Below, piece after piece: positions 49,101 to 62,700 of a DNA stretch of 64,000 nucleotides. The stretch is from positions 14,857,111 to 14,921,110 of the forward strand of contig NC_034409.1 in the NCBI RefSeq assembly GCF_002078875.1. Reading direction: 5' to 3'. Numbering within the stretch: the stretch's first letter is position 1; every line of letters begins with the position of its first letter. The position numbers were made by a program, and so were the translations under genes. The DNA comes from Numida meleagris. Its lineage: Eukaryota; Chordata; Aves; Galliformes; Numididae. The notes below the pieces were generated by a model. That model did no database searches. It was not told the DNA's origin and worked only from the letters and a program-made list of their open reading frames with translations.

Positions 49101-51894
49101 CTGTTTGCGTGGCATAACTTAACACTTTAAATACAAGAAACCAAACACTTTTTTTTTTTTTTGGTCATGGACCTCGTATCGAGTGGTCCTCTTACACTCT
49201 GCCAGGCCCTTGGCTGTGTACCTACGTATCTTGGCAAATACCTGTCTGTCCTTGTAGTGCTGTCTTATGAGCTCAACTTGTGACCAGGTAATGGTGTAGA
49301 AATCAAATGGAGGGGAGGGGATTTTTTCTGTAGTGACTTAACTAGCCTTTGTTTGGAATATAGGCAAAAGAAAGTAGTCAACGTTAAACCCTGGGCATTG
49401 ATTCTCCTCTTCTCTACCCTAAAATGTGGTTTAGAAATGCTGCCTGTGTTGAGATGATTTCTTAATTGCTCTCAAGACACCTGGGGTGTTCTATCCTGCA
49501 AAGTGGGTTATTCCTGAGAGCTCTGGACATTGACATGACAGATTTGACTTGGACCTCACCCATTTTCTCTCACATAGCTTGTAGAAGAGTAAGACACTGA
49601 CTGAATGGAAAGGGTGGTGGCTTTAGTCCCACAGCCAGAGAGCAGATTCTGCAGCAATTAGATGTTTGTTGCCTCACTGAAGTCTCTTCTCCAATATTCA
49701 CTTCTGTTTTAAGCTTGGAAAGCATATGCCTTGACATTCTAGGGCTAAATCAAAGAGTAACAGATGTCTTTGCTGCAAGCGAAACCTATTTAGAGAAATA
49801 GTTGTGTGTATAAATACTTAACCAGCAGTCTAGATTATCCAAATAATAGATAATAATATATAGAAAGCATATAAACCATATAATCACTGAATTGACTCAA
49901 ATGCATACAAAGAATAAGCACAGAATTCAAGTATAAACTTTTAAAAGTCCGGGGCTCTAAGAGTGGTTTAATAAAGTATTGATGCTAGTTTGCCATTATT
50001 ATTGTTTCTGTCAGATTGCTTCTGTCCAGGAATTCAGAGAAGTATCTAAATGAAGTTTGCTTTTGATGACAAAACTAACATTGTTGCTTTTTTAATTTTC
50101 TAACTGAAAATTTCTCCAGTGGGTCTTAAAATGTGACAAATTAGTATATTCACATTATCTTGTTAGAGCAGAGAAGGCGAGTTGATGCAATTTATCCTCA
50201 TTCCCTAACTTTACTGTACTCCCTGCAATGATCCTTGTATTTATTGTTCAGTCTTGCATTGTTTTTTCACTTCCTCAGAAAATGTCGCAGAGGTTAACCT
50301 GAGGTTTTGTTTTAAGTATAGTTCTGTTTGGAGAGCTTCCTTCTTGTATTTCCCATCTTGGATTAGACATGAAAGTGTTAATTAGGGCAAAAATGCTCAG
50401 TGTGTGCCTTGCTTAGTGTTGCTGAAAATAATGTATTGCTTCCTGATATTGTCATAACACATTGAGCTACCTTTAGCAAATTAAAATCATTATTTATTGG
50501 GAAGAGTTTCATGCATTATGTATTTGCTGTCAGGTCTCCATTTCTTGTTGGTGAATTTACCTTTCAGATAATATGCAGTTCTTTTGGAGATAGCATGAAA
50601 ATCTTGCTGCTGGTGCTGTTCCATGCTAATGTGCTGTTTTTCGGGCTTCAATTCCTTTGGCAAACAGTGAAAATATAGAACTGATGAAGGTAGCAGTCTA
50701 AAAATATAAGGAATGTGGAATTCTTGTACAAACAGAGCATTTTTCCTCATAGTCATGTTAAACAAATTCTGAGCGGTTGCTATATTTTAAGCAAACCTTA
50801 TACTGTGACAGACAAGAGTAGCCAGCATTTCTGTATATAATACATGACTGTATGCTGTGGTATAGCCAAGAAGGTTTCGGGAATGTATTCCTAAGTATCT
50901 GGAGGTTTTTTGCCTTCCTGTTTGTGAAAATGATAAATAACTGATAATAAAATTTCTTGGTCACTTGTTTGATGCATCTGTGTTGATGAAAAAGGTCTAT
51001 AATACATTTTTCTTCTGCATGGAGTAGCAAAAATTACCTCAGTCTTCATATGTTCATAGAATCATAGAATCTTTCACACTTTCTCGTATGCACATTGGAA
51101 GAGTCATTGAATATTGTAGCTGTAATTTTTGTTTCCATGGTCTTGCACATCAGCCCTGTAGCAGTGACTTATCTCATGAACGGTTAAAGCACATTCTGTA
51201 GATGCTACTTGTTCCTCTTTCTCTGCAGCTGTTTCTGTCACAAGAGTCCTTTTCACTGCCTTATGGAGAATGTTGCTTTTCCCAGGCTTATTCATAGTTC
51301 TAAAGCCATCACGCTCCATTGTGAGGCTTAGTAGATGCAATTAGCATCATCCTCTCTCAGCAACATCCTTTACTTGTTCTCTTTCCTTGAACTGTTCATC
51401 ACTAAATGATTATGTTGATGTATAATCTGTGGTACACTGGCATCTTGAACATTTTATAATTGGTCCTTCCCTCTCAAGGAGAACATAGTAGCACTGGAAA
51501 AGTTCTGTCAAATAGGTGGCTGATTTTCTGATTGTGATCAAGAAATGGAATGAACTGAATGATTTTTGTGAGGATTCAGTGAACTATTCCTCATCCATTC
51601 TTTCTGTTCTTGAAAAAAAACTGATCTGAGTTGTATGTGTATAAAATTGTGAGTGGTACAAACTGCATAGGGAACTTTTATCCTTTTTCTGTGTAAAAAT
51701 TAGTGGATGTCAAACAAAACTAGCCGGCAGTAGGTTCAAAAAAAAGTGCGAAGGGTAATTCTTTGTATCATGTTGTTTAGCTGTAGAACTACTCATCACA
51801 GGACATTGTGGAGGCTAAAGATTTACTTGGTTTCCAAAAATGATTGGATTTATTCACAGAAGCAAAGTGTGACTACAGAGTACAGGTTTCACTT

Positions 51895-52075
51895 TTGGCT
51901 CCTTGGGCTGTGGGCCCACACTTCCCTAGTCTTCTTTTTGCCACCCATGTCCTTAGAGAAGCCCTTCTCATCATCTTTGGCATCTCTGGCCAGATTCAAT
52001 TCCAGTTGGACTTCAGCTTTCCTGACTTCATCCTCAGAATGCTCAGATAACATCTCCTTTAAAAGTCTGTATCCC
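51895..52075 (-). pseudogene. CR1 LINE ORF2 internal fragment
   Basis: The minus-strand reading gives VQLELNLARDAKDDEKGFSK then GGKKKTRE, matching the linker between endonuclease and reverse transcriptase in avian CR1 ORF2 (HLELNLAKDVKDNKKGFFKY...KRKTREN). It is short and truncated on both sides. The long plus-strand open frame at 51746-52273 is its antisense shadow. Borders are approximate. Confidence 0.8.
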
Positions 52076-53720
52076 TCTATTGCAACACTCCAGTTACGGG
52101 AGCTGTCCTGCCACTTCTCTGTAATCCCAATGAGACCACAGATCTACAACTGCATACACATCTCTAACTCATCTTGTTTATTCCGTATACTGCATGCATC
52201 AGTGCACAGACACTACAGAGAGGCACTCTGGCCTGTGGATTTCCTAGAAAGTGTTTGGGGGATTTTTCCATAATGGTATCTTGTTGGTGCTTCCTTGCTT
52301 ACATGCAAGTGCTGGAAGTGACACTGCTTAAACCCTCTTTTGTTCATTTTGTGATCCCTTCTGTCACATAACCCCATGCCCTTTTACTCATCGATCCTTT
52401 CTGTCACTCTCTACTTTTGTATTCGTTTGGAGGAATGAGGAGATACTGCATAGCTGACTAAGCGCAAAACACCTTTTTGATCTGAAATGCCAATAGTATC
52501 AGTGATATTTAGGTGCTAGAATAGAAGTGGGCATCAAAGCCTATTAGTACAAAAGGCTGATGTTTTTACAGAAGCTTCTGTCTTTGTCTGTGTGAAATGT
52601 GTTTGGAGCTGAATTCAGAATGAGTGGTTCAGCACTCACAGCCTTTTTCCGATCCTTGCTTCCTGGAGACTCAGTGTTATTTATAGAAAATGTTCAAGAT
52701 TTCTCCTAGCAAGGCTAATTTCCCACCTATATAAGAATAGTATAGATAGCTTATGGTAGCTTTGTAGGTTGTCAGTGGTTTCATGTGGACATGCTCTGCT
52801 TATTGCCTCTTCTCCAGAGCTAATGGCTGGTTAAAGACAACAGAAACAATTCCTAGTGCTTGCACAAAGCTAGAAAATTACAGCTATTTCCCTTCAATGA
52901 TTTTATGTATCTTGGATATACCTCTTTAGTAGAGGTATGTGCAGCCTCACTGGAGAGATTGTAATGTCTATCTAGGGAGCATATCCTCGAGGGGCTAATG
53001 TCTTATCTACTGATGGGTGAGCAATGTCTCTGATTAAGGATGGAATTTTAAAAGGGTTTCTTTTTTCTGTCCTCCTTTTCCTGTGCACATCATTCAACTG
53101 CGTATCTCAGTCTTTACCTGTATTTTGTTAACTCACTGATTTCTTATTTTTCTACTCAGAAAATATTTGTATCAAAGACAGCGTTACATAAATATTACAA
53201 TGGAGACTTCAAGGCAAAATGGAAGTAGCCAACATCTTGGTGATGTAACAGTGACGTAACACCACAGTCTGGAAAAGTAGAGGAAAATAGTTATACGAAA
53301 TATCAAACACAAGTTTGTAATAACTTACTGTGTTCCTGGTCTACTATACAAAAGAAAAAGTTTGAAGATTCCTAGCAATGGTTGAACAGAATTTGATTAT
53401 ATAATTTTTCAGCAAATATTATTTGAAAGATGTGGGAATTGTGGCTGCTTTGCATAGGGCAGACTGATGGGTATGATCCAGTCAATGCCAAAATTCAGTA
53501 GCTACTTAATAAGAAATGTTCCATCTTCAATACAAAGTTTGGGCATTATAAGAATTATAGTGATACATGAAATTGCTGATAAAAAGCCACGTGGAACACA
53601 TAGAAGGCTATGCTGACTACCATGGCTTTGTAGAGAAGTAGTTGATACCTCATGTCTGGCCATGTTTAAAAAACTTTCAATGTTATGTTTTAATTTTGAG
53701 TCTGCCCCAGATTAGTCTGA

Positions 53721-53777
53721 CAGTTGGACTTGATGATCCTTGTGGGTCCCTTCCAACTGAAACTATTTATTATGTTC
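53721..53777 (+). mobile_element. CR1 LINE tail remnant
   Basis: CAGTTGGACTTGATGATCCT then TGTGGGTCCCTTCCAACTGA, a diverged CR1 3' end of under 60 bp. Confidence 0.8.
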
Positions 53778-55093
53778 TACAGTCTAAGTAGTATGGGATT
53801 ATTGGTAGTGCTGGAAAATGAGAGGCATGTGGCAAGCTATGCTGGTGCTGAGCAATGGGAGTGGGTCTGTGTGGTGATAATGCAGAAACTGATATTAGAG
53901 TCAGGAAACAATCATTGGTAGTACAACAGGTAGATGCCCTGGTTGTTACTGAGCACATAGGTAGTCAACATGGAGAAGAAATGGTAGCCAGCATAGAAAA
54001 CTCGCATGGCTGGGTTATTCAGCCAGATTTGTATGCAGGAAGTGTGGCGCTGCCAGCTGCAGCATGTTGGATTTCAAAGAGCAGTGCAGTGACATGCTGG
54101 AAGAAAAGGACATCCTCTTCTGCTCATCAGCAGAGTTCAAGTGCAGCTTTGGGTTTAGAGAAGAGGTTTTAATACCAGAGTCCCCTTCCGAGCTCTCTAA
54201 TCTCTATTACTGGCCAAAACCACACTCAACACAGAAATCTGTTCAGACAGATGGACACAGACTGTCCTTTTACAGTTTTATCCTGTTGATATTCTCAGCG
54301 TTATCCTTTGACCTGCCTACACACAGCTCACTTTATCTTTCCCCTCCTTAAATTCAGTTTTGTGTGACAGCACCAAAACCACAAAGTGATTCTAAGTCCC
54401 TCCCTACAACTCTTGCTCAGCATCCTAAGCATTCAGTACATTTGAAATGTTTCTTTAAAGAGCTATGCTTCCTCAGCTCTGCCAGTGCTGCTACCACAGG
54501 AGAGCTCAGCTGGCAAAACAAACATTTGCACCACCCATTGGCATGGACTAACTCCTTTCTGACTTCAAAGAGGATGCCCATATTCTTTCAGTCGCTGTAC
54601 AGCATGGCCCAGCAGCGGGAAATCTGTAGGCCCTAAGAATTACAGAGGACATCCACTGACTCAGAGGTGTGTGAAGAAGGGCTCACTTGGCACAGAGGGC
54701 TGGCTCCTCTTAGACAGATGTTTTTAAGACTATTGGAGAAGCTGTGATGGTGTCTCCTGAGTATAGCTAAGCTTGATTTTTTACATGTTTGTCAAATGAA
54801 CCACTTCAGGAAGTCTTAGAGAAGGAGGAGAAAGAAGTTACCTTGATGCATGACAGTTTCAGAGTTACACAGTTACTGACCAAACTGTCCTCTTCAAGCT
54901 GCACTTAATAATAAGAAGTAATTATAAAATTTGTTCTGTGTAACTTTTTTTAAATCTAGCAATAAACGGTATGTCTCTTTGGTACGGGTATACTTCATAC
55001 CTTTTATGTGAAATCTACATTAACAAACCCAGTAAACCAGGCATACCTTAACAGTAATTATGTGGTAATTTGTCCTTTCTTGGGAACAATTAG

Positions 55094-55135
55094 AGCTCCT
55101 CCTAGTGCCTTTGGAGTAATACTGTAGGAGGAGCT
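55094..55135. repeat. Perfect 11-bp inverted repeat (hairpin)
   Basis: AGCTCCTCCTA at 55094-55104 and TAGGAGGAGCT at 55125-55135, separated by 20 nt. It lies in an AT-rich block with several TAATTA-like motifs. Could fold as a hairpin in RNA or be a paired binding site. Confidence 0.85.
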
Positions 55136-58100
55136 GTTCTGATTAAGCTCAAAATATCTTGCAATTTTCACAGAAATAAAAAGTAATTAACAGCTTGCCT
55201 TAATGTTCTCATTATCTAAGGTGAGTACTGTTTCAGGGCTGGGATTCTAATTGGAAAGCTTTCCCTTAAGAACCATTCCTTTTTTCTTTTTGTCTTTACA
55301 CCTTTTAAAAGATGACTGCATAAACAGATTTTAGCACGCTTGTTTTTTATGATATCACTGCTGGGGAAAACTGTTACTTGTTTGCTTTATTAGAGTCAGA
55401 CAGCTAGGGGGGCTACAAAAGCCTTCACATTTTCATGATGAAACTTTAAAATTACACATCAGTGTGTGTAATTATTTTCAGTTTACCTTTTCAAAACAAA
55501 TGTACTACAAAGGATACTAGCCATTTAATTGTAATTAGAGTCTAAGCTTTGTATGACAGTAGAGCAAACTGAAAGGTAAATGTTCAAATCCACTTTATCT
55601 TATATTGGTTTTTCTTCCAAGACTCGGAATTGCTTTCCAAAGCAAAATTTTCCTATACTGAAGACTTAAAGATGCTATGGAAGTAAAACTTTTGTAATCG
55701 TATTAAAGATTATGGCAAATTCAATGTTATAGATATATTAAAGTTTACATGGCATAGTCAAAGCATAACCACAAATTCAGTTTGGGAAGTTCCACTTTTT
55801 CCTTATGAAAGGAGGGGACAAGTCATTAATAACTCCAGTCACACTAAATTTACACAGCTACTGTAAGGCAGTAGCAATTGCTTTTGGCTTGATGCAAAAT
55901 CACATTTTGGTAAAGTAGCACGTGAACTTCAAACAGGTGAAACTCAGTGTTTGTCAGCTGAACCATTCTTGAGCTTGATCAAAAAATCTGGCATTCCATC
56001 AGGTATTTTGACTGATGGTATGCTATGGGTATTCAGCTTTAGGAAACTAAGATGTTTTGGCAACTCAGACCAGCCGAAAGAGGAAAAATATTTGGAAAGA
56101 TTTAGCTTCTCAGAAGTATTGACTGTGGTTTTATCTACTTGTAGGTGCAAACTGAGAACATCTAGGTAGATAAGTGTATTGCTTCAATATTTTCACTGTG
56201 AGTTCCTCATCCTGAGCCACACTATTCTATTTCCCTCTATTTTTGTGAGAGCAGTTTTGGAATGCATGCAGTTATTTCATCCTTGGGAGAACAGAAGATG
56301 TGGGGCCCTTGATGAGCTAACTGACTCATTAGGGCAGTAACAAATCATACTATTGAGTACCTGCTGACAAGTGTGTTGCAGCACCTGGTGCTGGAGGCCT
56401 GTGGTGTATGGGATGAAGCCTGGCTTTCATTTCAGCTCATTATAAACTTGGCGTCGCAGACCACGTGGGCGGTTTGCACATTGAAAGGACCATGCGTATG
56501 GCGCTAAGGCAGGCAAATCATTTTCAGAGCCTCTTATCTTTCCTCCTGATGAAGAAGCCCCACCAACATCTTAGGAGCATTTCAGGTTGCTGTGATAAAA
56601 CACAGCTTGCCTAGGGAGGTAAAGAATGGGAAATTCTGTCTTGTAACCATTGAGCAATATCTCCTTTTCTCCCCTCACCAATCACTGAATCTTTCCTTGC
56701 CTTTGGAAAAAGCCCAGGTTGACCTGGACTGTACAATCCTGGAACCAAACCCAGCAAGAAGAGGAAGCTTCTGCTTTGCCAGTTATTGCAGAGATGGCAT
56801 ATTAAAAGTGTTCATCTCCAAGATGCGTCTCTGCCTGATGGTACAGTTCATGGCCATGTATGTCCAAATAGGATTCTTTTACTTGCCGAATTAGTCTGTA
56901 ATAAAACAACAGGTCTATCACAGATAAAGGAGCTGACTAATAGGCAAGTGGTTTCCTTTTTTAAGCTCATTTCACCAGACATTGAAGAAAATTTAAGAGG
57001 AAGAAAAGATGCTTCTTAATGCTTCAATTTACAGTATTTTTAAATGATCAACTATAACTAATTTCTCTGAAGAAGAGTAAAAGGTTTTCAGTTTTGGAAG
57101 TAGATCTATCTGCATTTTCCAGCCTTTGTTTAAAAAAAAGAAGAAAAGTTATTTTGATTGTTGCAAGAATGACATATGAATTATACTGAAGAAGATGTTG
57201 AACCTCTCTGAATAGAGAGCTGGAGACTCTCACCAGGCATGGTGGGAAGTTGTGAGTCTCCTTGCTGTTGATAGGGTTAACAGAACATTAAATCTGCAGC
57301 CTTTCTGTTCAGGTGCTGATTCAGTACTGGGCGTTTCAGGATATATTGTCAGCTTCCTTCCTACCATTCCATTAATTGAAGAAACTCTCAGTTTATAACA
57401 AGTTCTTTAATTTTATTTGGTCAGAAGCAGACAGGTTGAGTCCTGGTACAAATATGCACAGCTTGTACCAACACAAAACTAAGAGAATAGTGGGTGATAA
57501 TTTTTATCTGTTTCCTTAAATGAATTTTTCCTTTGCTGTCTATGAAATTATCTACCAGCCAAGCCTTATTTGTCCTGCCAGGGCTAAAAGGCAGATTTTA
57601 ATAAGATGCAGAGCACAGAAAGAATGCTGCCTAAGCAATGAGCTGATGATAGCATCTTCATCATTACCAATTGCACAATTTGTGTAGAAGAGAACAATCA
57701 GTTTGGCTGAATGAACTGAGATATTTCTGAGCTGAGTTGGAAATCACTTTCGTAAGATGTCAGTTGGGCTGCAATAATTTTATCTGAGACAAAGATCAAT
57801 CAGAGTTGAAATTGGAACCATACATCTCAAACATGCATTGAATTTCTGGATCTCTGAAGTCTGAAGCTGTCACACTTCTGAATAGTTTTATAAAATTTCT
57901 GTTCGAATTGTGGTTCCATGCTGACCGCTTTAAAAGATACCACTTGTAAATGGATATAAGCACAGAATTCCCAACTTTGGGTATCTTCTTCAACCACCCC
58001 TATTTGCACTTGCATAGGACTTCTGTATTTCCTTGGAAGCTCAAGCTTCCTGACCATTGCAGCTTGATATGTTTCTGGTGAATCCATTCACAGGTGTGGC

Positions 58101-61100
58101 TTTTGATTAAGCGAGAGGAAATAAATGAAAAGATCAACCTTCTGTTGTGAAAGTCTCCAGTACTTGCATATGTTATATGTCATATTTAGAATGAGAGGTT
58201 ATTTGGTATTGGTAGGAATGCTACATCTCCCTTTGAGGTGTTTTGCCATCAATTTAAAATCTGATTCAGAGATATTTGAAATACGTACACATGTACACTG
58301 ATGGATTTTTAGTTGCATGCCACACAAGATCTCTGATAGTGAATCCCACAGTTCTGCACGAGACTTGTTTGGGGAGCAGCAAGTTATTTATAATGGATTA
58401 ATAGAATATATTGTATTCTGAAATACAACATTTATTTCAGGTAAATTTGTAATTGCAAAATTTCATTAATAGTCTTTCGGATGCTGTGTAAATACTATTC
58501 TTATCAGGTCAATTTCAAATCGTTAATGGTCACATAAACTTTTTTTGATTGTTGCTGTTACAATCTCTTGATAACCTCGGATCCTGTTAGCTAAATGTGT
58601 CATACTGTTAGAGTTCAGAGGATGACATTTGTTATCACTCAGGTTTATCACACATATAGTTGCTGCTCCTCATGTACACGTAATCTTGAACAATCCAATT
58701 AGATATTCAATAATCACCTTGTCACATACTTATTGTATTGTTTTTAGCATCCTACTTTACTATTACAAATTATTTTTTGACTAGATAAACCAAAGAAAAC
58801 ACCAAAACAAAACTATAAATTTGAATTTGGGTTCTAGTTCTTTCCTCCCTTTCTCTCTCCTGTTCCCTTTCATACACAGACTGTTTCTAGCACATGTTTG
58901 GGTAGGACTTGTACAGTTCATTTCAAGACCCTGTGAGTTACAGCAATGCAAATGTCTCTATTGCGGTCTTTTCCAAGTTTAACAGGCAGCACCCAGCCCT
59001 TCTTCTCTTGGTGAATTATATTCATTCTGAATTGTTGTGATAGATGGAGAACTAGTAGGAAAGTACTTATGAGAGTAACAAAAAGCAGGTAAATTACCCT
59101 GCCACAGCCTGTATTTCATATACTTTTCTTTCAGCTGTTGAGTTGCTTTGCTACTTTGAGTGTTCCTAAACCATTATATCGAAAGGCACAAATGCACAAA
59201 AGTAAGGTGTATGAGTAAACCTGTCTCCATTAATTTGTGGCAGAACTTTGTCGTATATTTTCTTTGCTATGGAAAATTTATTTTCCAGCTGTATTCTCTG
59301 GAGGGGTAAAATTCTAAAATGTCTGTCAGTGGCAGAAGAACATTCAAAGCCAGCAGGTGAAAATCCTAAGTGCTGTCATATGTTAAACATTGCCCACATG
59401 AGCTGGTATATCAGAAGCGTGAAACTAAGTTTTAAATCATCTTGCAGTCTTGATTAGGCAATGATTCTTTACCCATGTACTAATCTGCTCTGGATTAAGA
59501 TGGAAAAGGTTTCTGCTGCATGCAAAATTCCTGTTCATTAAAAAGTAGGCAATGAAAAATGCTGTTTTTCAGATTTCTTTAGTTTGCCACTTTAGCTTCT
59601 GAAAAGCTGGTCATTTTCTCACTAGCAAGCTACATTTTTTAAACTGTTTGCTTTTTTGCACAGCCATATCTGTAGCTTTAAACTCATAGTTTATTTCTGT
59701 TACAGTTAATTGTCATGGGGATTAAAGCCTCGGTACTTTCTCAAAGGCAGTACCTAGCATGTGACGATACCATAATATTGTATAAATATAAAATTACCAC
59801 ATTGACAGAGAATTTAAGTACCACAAAACTTTGTGGAAGATGAAACACTTACTGTGTTGCTATCATAGCAATGCTGGGTCATGCTATCAAGCAAAATGTA
59901 TTTGGGAAGCATATAGGGCTCTATTAAATTATTGAGAACTGGACTGTTTGTCACTTCAAGCATTGCTCTGTCAGGACTTGGGTGCACCTCTTGGTTCACT
60001 TACTCCGAACTTTTCCTCATGCTCTGTTCAGACAAGTTAACAATGAAGTTAACCTTTCCATCTGACACTGAGCTTAAGGGAAAACGTATTTCTTCGGGGC
60101 TAGTAGTTGCCATGTTTCATCTCCATTGTTCCAGGTAGTTCTGAGAATGACTAAGCTCATTTTCCTTCAGAACTGATTATTAACACCCTCACCAAAAGGG
60201 AGTTTCCAGATGTGACCATCCTAGCAACAACAGAAACAGTACCTTCAAGTAATAATTGATAACGTAAGTAATTTGGATGGAATTCCTAGGCAGTTTGAAA
60301 TAATGAGATTGCATTAAAGATCCGAGTTCTGTTTCCTTACATTTTATTTTTGTGATTAACTTTGTCCGTCTTTGCGTCTGTTTTTACTTACTTACTTTTA
60401 TGGTATTTATAAAAGTTAGTGGTTGATAAACATTCCCAGAGAGTGAAATACAAATTCAGTTTCATGTAAAATATAATATATGTTTATAAACATATTCCTG
60501 TGACTCTAAATTCAGTTAAAAAGCCATTTAAAGGCTAGACTAGTCTCTAGGCAAAAGGAGATGCATCAGAGGATGAGCTGGCCTTATAAACTTGCAAATA
60601 TGGTTGCATTAAGCTGAGCTAATCACTGCTGAGGCAAATGAGCACCAGATTCAGAATACTAAACATAGCTTCTGGGCATAGTCTGTGGTTCAACCAGGGG
60701 GAAAATGGCAGAATCACATGGAAAGGGAAAGGCAAGGTAGCTTCTTTAAGTACCGCTTCAATACTTGGTGTTGGCAGCCTGGGACCTCTGGCTACCAAGG
60801 CTGAAAAAAGAGAAACAACTACTGAAAATAGGAATCAGAAAAAAAAATTAAAAAAAAAAACAAAAAACAAAAATCACACTGGAACAAATCCTGCTCAATG
60901 AGGGAAAAGACTCTTGGGAGGACACTTGTGCATGGCTTACATCTTTGCTGAAAGCCCAGAAGGAGTACACCTGATTGAAAGATCATGTCAGCAACTTGCT
61001 CATGGTTAAAAGACGCCAAAGAGAAATTGATACAGCACAGCGAGGTGGAGAGGGGGCAGTGCCAAATAGTATATTTGGGAGGATGTTGCTGCAATATATT

Positions 61101-62600
61101 TTACATTGAGATGAACAGATCTTCCACTACTGATTTGTCTGCATCAGAGCAAGCAGCCCTGGAAGTCAGCTTAGCTTGTTTCTCTTGTTACACAGACAAT
61201 CTTCCTTGATATATTATACATTTCAAAAAATACTGAGACTAAGAAAGCCACAAGCAACTACTTGAGGACTTGCTATCTACCTTGATGCAGTACTTAAACA
61301 AAAGACTAGTGTTTATATAAACAACCCTGAATGCAAGTGTTGTTGTCATGTTGTGTACATCACTGCTGCTTGTTTGGTAAGTAAGGTTCTGCTAAAGTAG
61401 AACAGTACCTGGGAAGATCTGAGACTATAGGAAGAGGCAATGTACACAGGGAGAATTTATATCTTTGTTTTATTATTTTATGCATCATTTATTTTGTTCT
61501 CTTTATTTGAACCAACAAATAGAAAATAGAAATTTCCCGAGTATAGCACTAGTCAGCATTCTTTATGCTCTTTCAAAGTGTGGCCATTTTGAAATATGTG
61601 TTTTTTTTGCCCTCCTCAGCCTTCAGTGCCCTGCACAAGTCAAAGTCATAATTATCCCCCAAATCCTGCTCTTTGCTGAGCCTGTGCCCCTACCACTTCA
61701 GTGGTTTTCTTGCTGGAGTCCCTGAAGTTGGCTGTTTGGTAGAACAGGAATTAGCTCCTGATACGAACATCTCAGTTCCTTCCCCAGGCTCTGCACCAGC
61801 AAAGGCTTCGCCCGTTTATTGGATGCTCCTGCTATGTTCAGGAAGTGCTCTGTAGTTCTTGTGTTGAAGGATTTGGTGAGTAAGTTCTGCATTTAACTTG
61901 TTCTCCACCTTCATAGTTTTGTAACCCTTGCTCATCTGCCCCCTCTGCATTTTTGGTTATTCAGCTGATCTCTCCCTTTCATCATCTCAGTGGCCTTTTG
62001 TGTTCCTTCCCCGACTCTGCTGATTGCTTCCTGAGATGTGGGGTGTGAGGCTGCAAATGGCTCTTCAGGTGAGGGCTTCGCAAGCTTTTGCATAGAACAA
62101 TGGAAAAGCCGGAGCTGGCTCTGATCCGACAGGGCAGCGCTGAGCTCTGCTCACTGTGGCCACTCCTGCTGCCCACACCCTGACTTGATGCTGGCTAATA
62201 AAACCTTCCCACGTAAAATGGTTATGATGGCTCCATCTGGGGGGAATAAGACTCCCCCAAATCCTGTTTGTGACAGCTCTTGCCCAGTGGCTGCTCACAC
62301 TGCTGGTAGGGAGGGAAAGTTCCTATTTCTAGCCGTGAAGATTTGACTGTACATTGACTCCCACCATTTATTCTGATTTCCACATTTTCCTTCATGAAAT
62401 GTTTAATTCCTTTGCCTCACAGGCTGTTTTCCGCATTAGCAATTCACTTTTAATACCGGTTTCTTTTGAAACTGTCAGGCTGAAATAGTTTTCGTGACCA
62501 GAAAATGAAACCTACTCAGTCATTTCTGCAAGATTTTTATTAACTTTACCCACAAAGGAAAGTATCTTATTTAGAAAAACATCTTATTCCCAGAGCTGCA

Positions 62601-62700
62601 GAGTCATAGAATGGTTTGGGTTGGAATGGACTTTATAGATCATCTAGTTCCAGCCCCATATTACTGCCAAGCTAGACATACTTCTCAGTGGGGCTGACAA
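62601..62700 (-). mobile_element. CR1 LINE 3' fragment
   Basis: GAGTCATAGAATGGTTTGGG then TTGGAATGGACTTTATAGAT and CATCTAGTTCCAGCCCC, a reversed CR1 tail. The right border is approximate. Confidence 0.88.

Larger units (their letters stand above)
43658..51894. other. Intergenic, about 8 kb, no gene recognised
   Basis: AT-rich, no convincing exon. It contains a diverged direct repeat pair (45028-45142 and 46072-46177), a CR1-tail-like scrap at about 46180-46220 and a minus-strand CR1 tail scrap (CATAGAATCATAGAAT) at about 51055-51070. Two adjoining minus-strand frames (50490-50765, 50758-51030) are unrecognised. Confidence 0.55.
52076..62600. other. Intergenic, about 10.5 kb, no gene recognised
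   Basis: No convincing exon or RNA gene. It contains a CR1 tail scrap (53721-53777), a perfect 11-bp inverted repeat in an AT-rich TAATTA-containing stretch (about 54900-55600), an 18-bp palindrome (60478-60495) and an A-rich run (60839-60875). SLC2A13, the upstream neighbour of LRRK2 in human, is not visible. Confidence 0.55.

Noticed and set aside
51746..52273. 175-codon plus-strand open frame, the longest in the right half outside the CpG island
   Set aside because: It is antisense to a minus-strand CR1 ORF2 fragment whose reading is recognisable, and it has no motif of its own.
57796..58087. Minus-strand frames reading like ordinary protein (MDSPETYQAAMVRKLELPRK)
   Set aside because: No family recognised, no splice sites or partner exons evident; treated as chance or a very old retrocopy.
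60638..60901. Open frame followed by an A-rich run, suggesting a retrocopy with a poly(A) tail
   Set aside because: The A-rich run is interrupted, no target duplication was found, and the peptide is not recognised.
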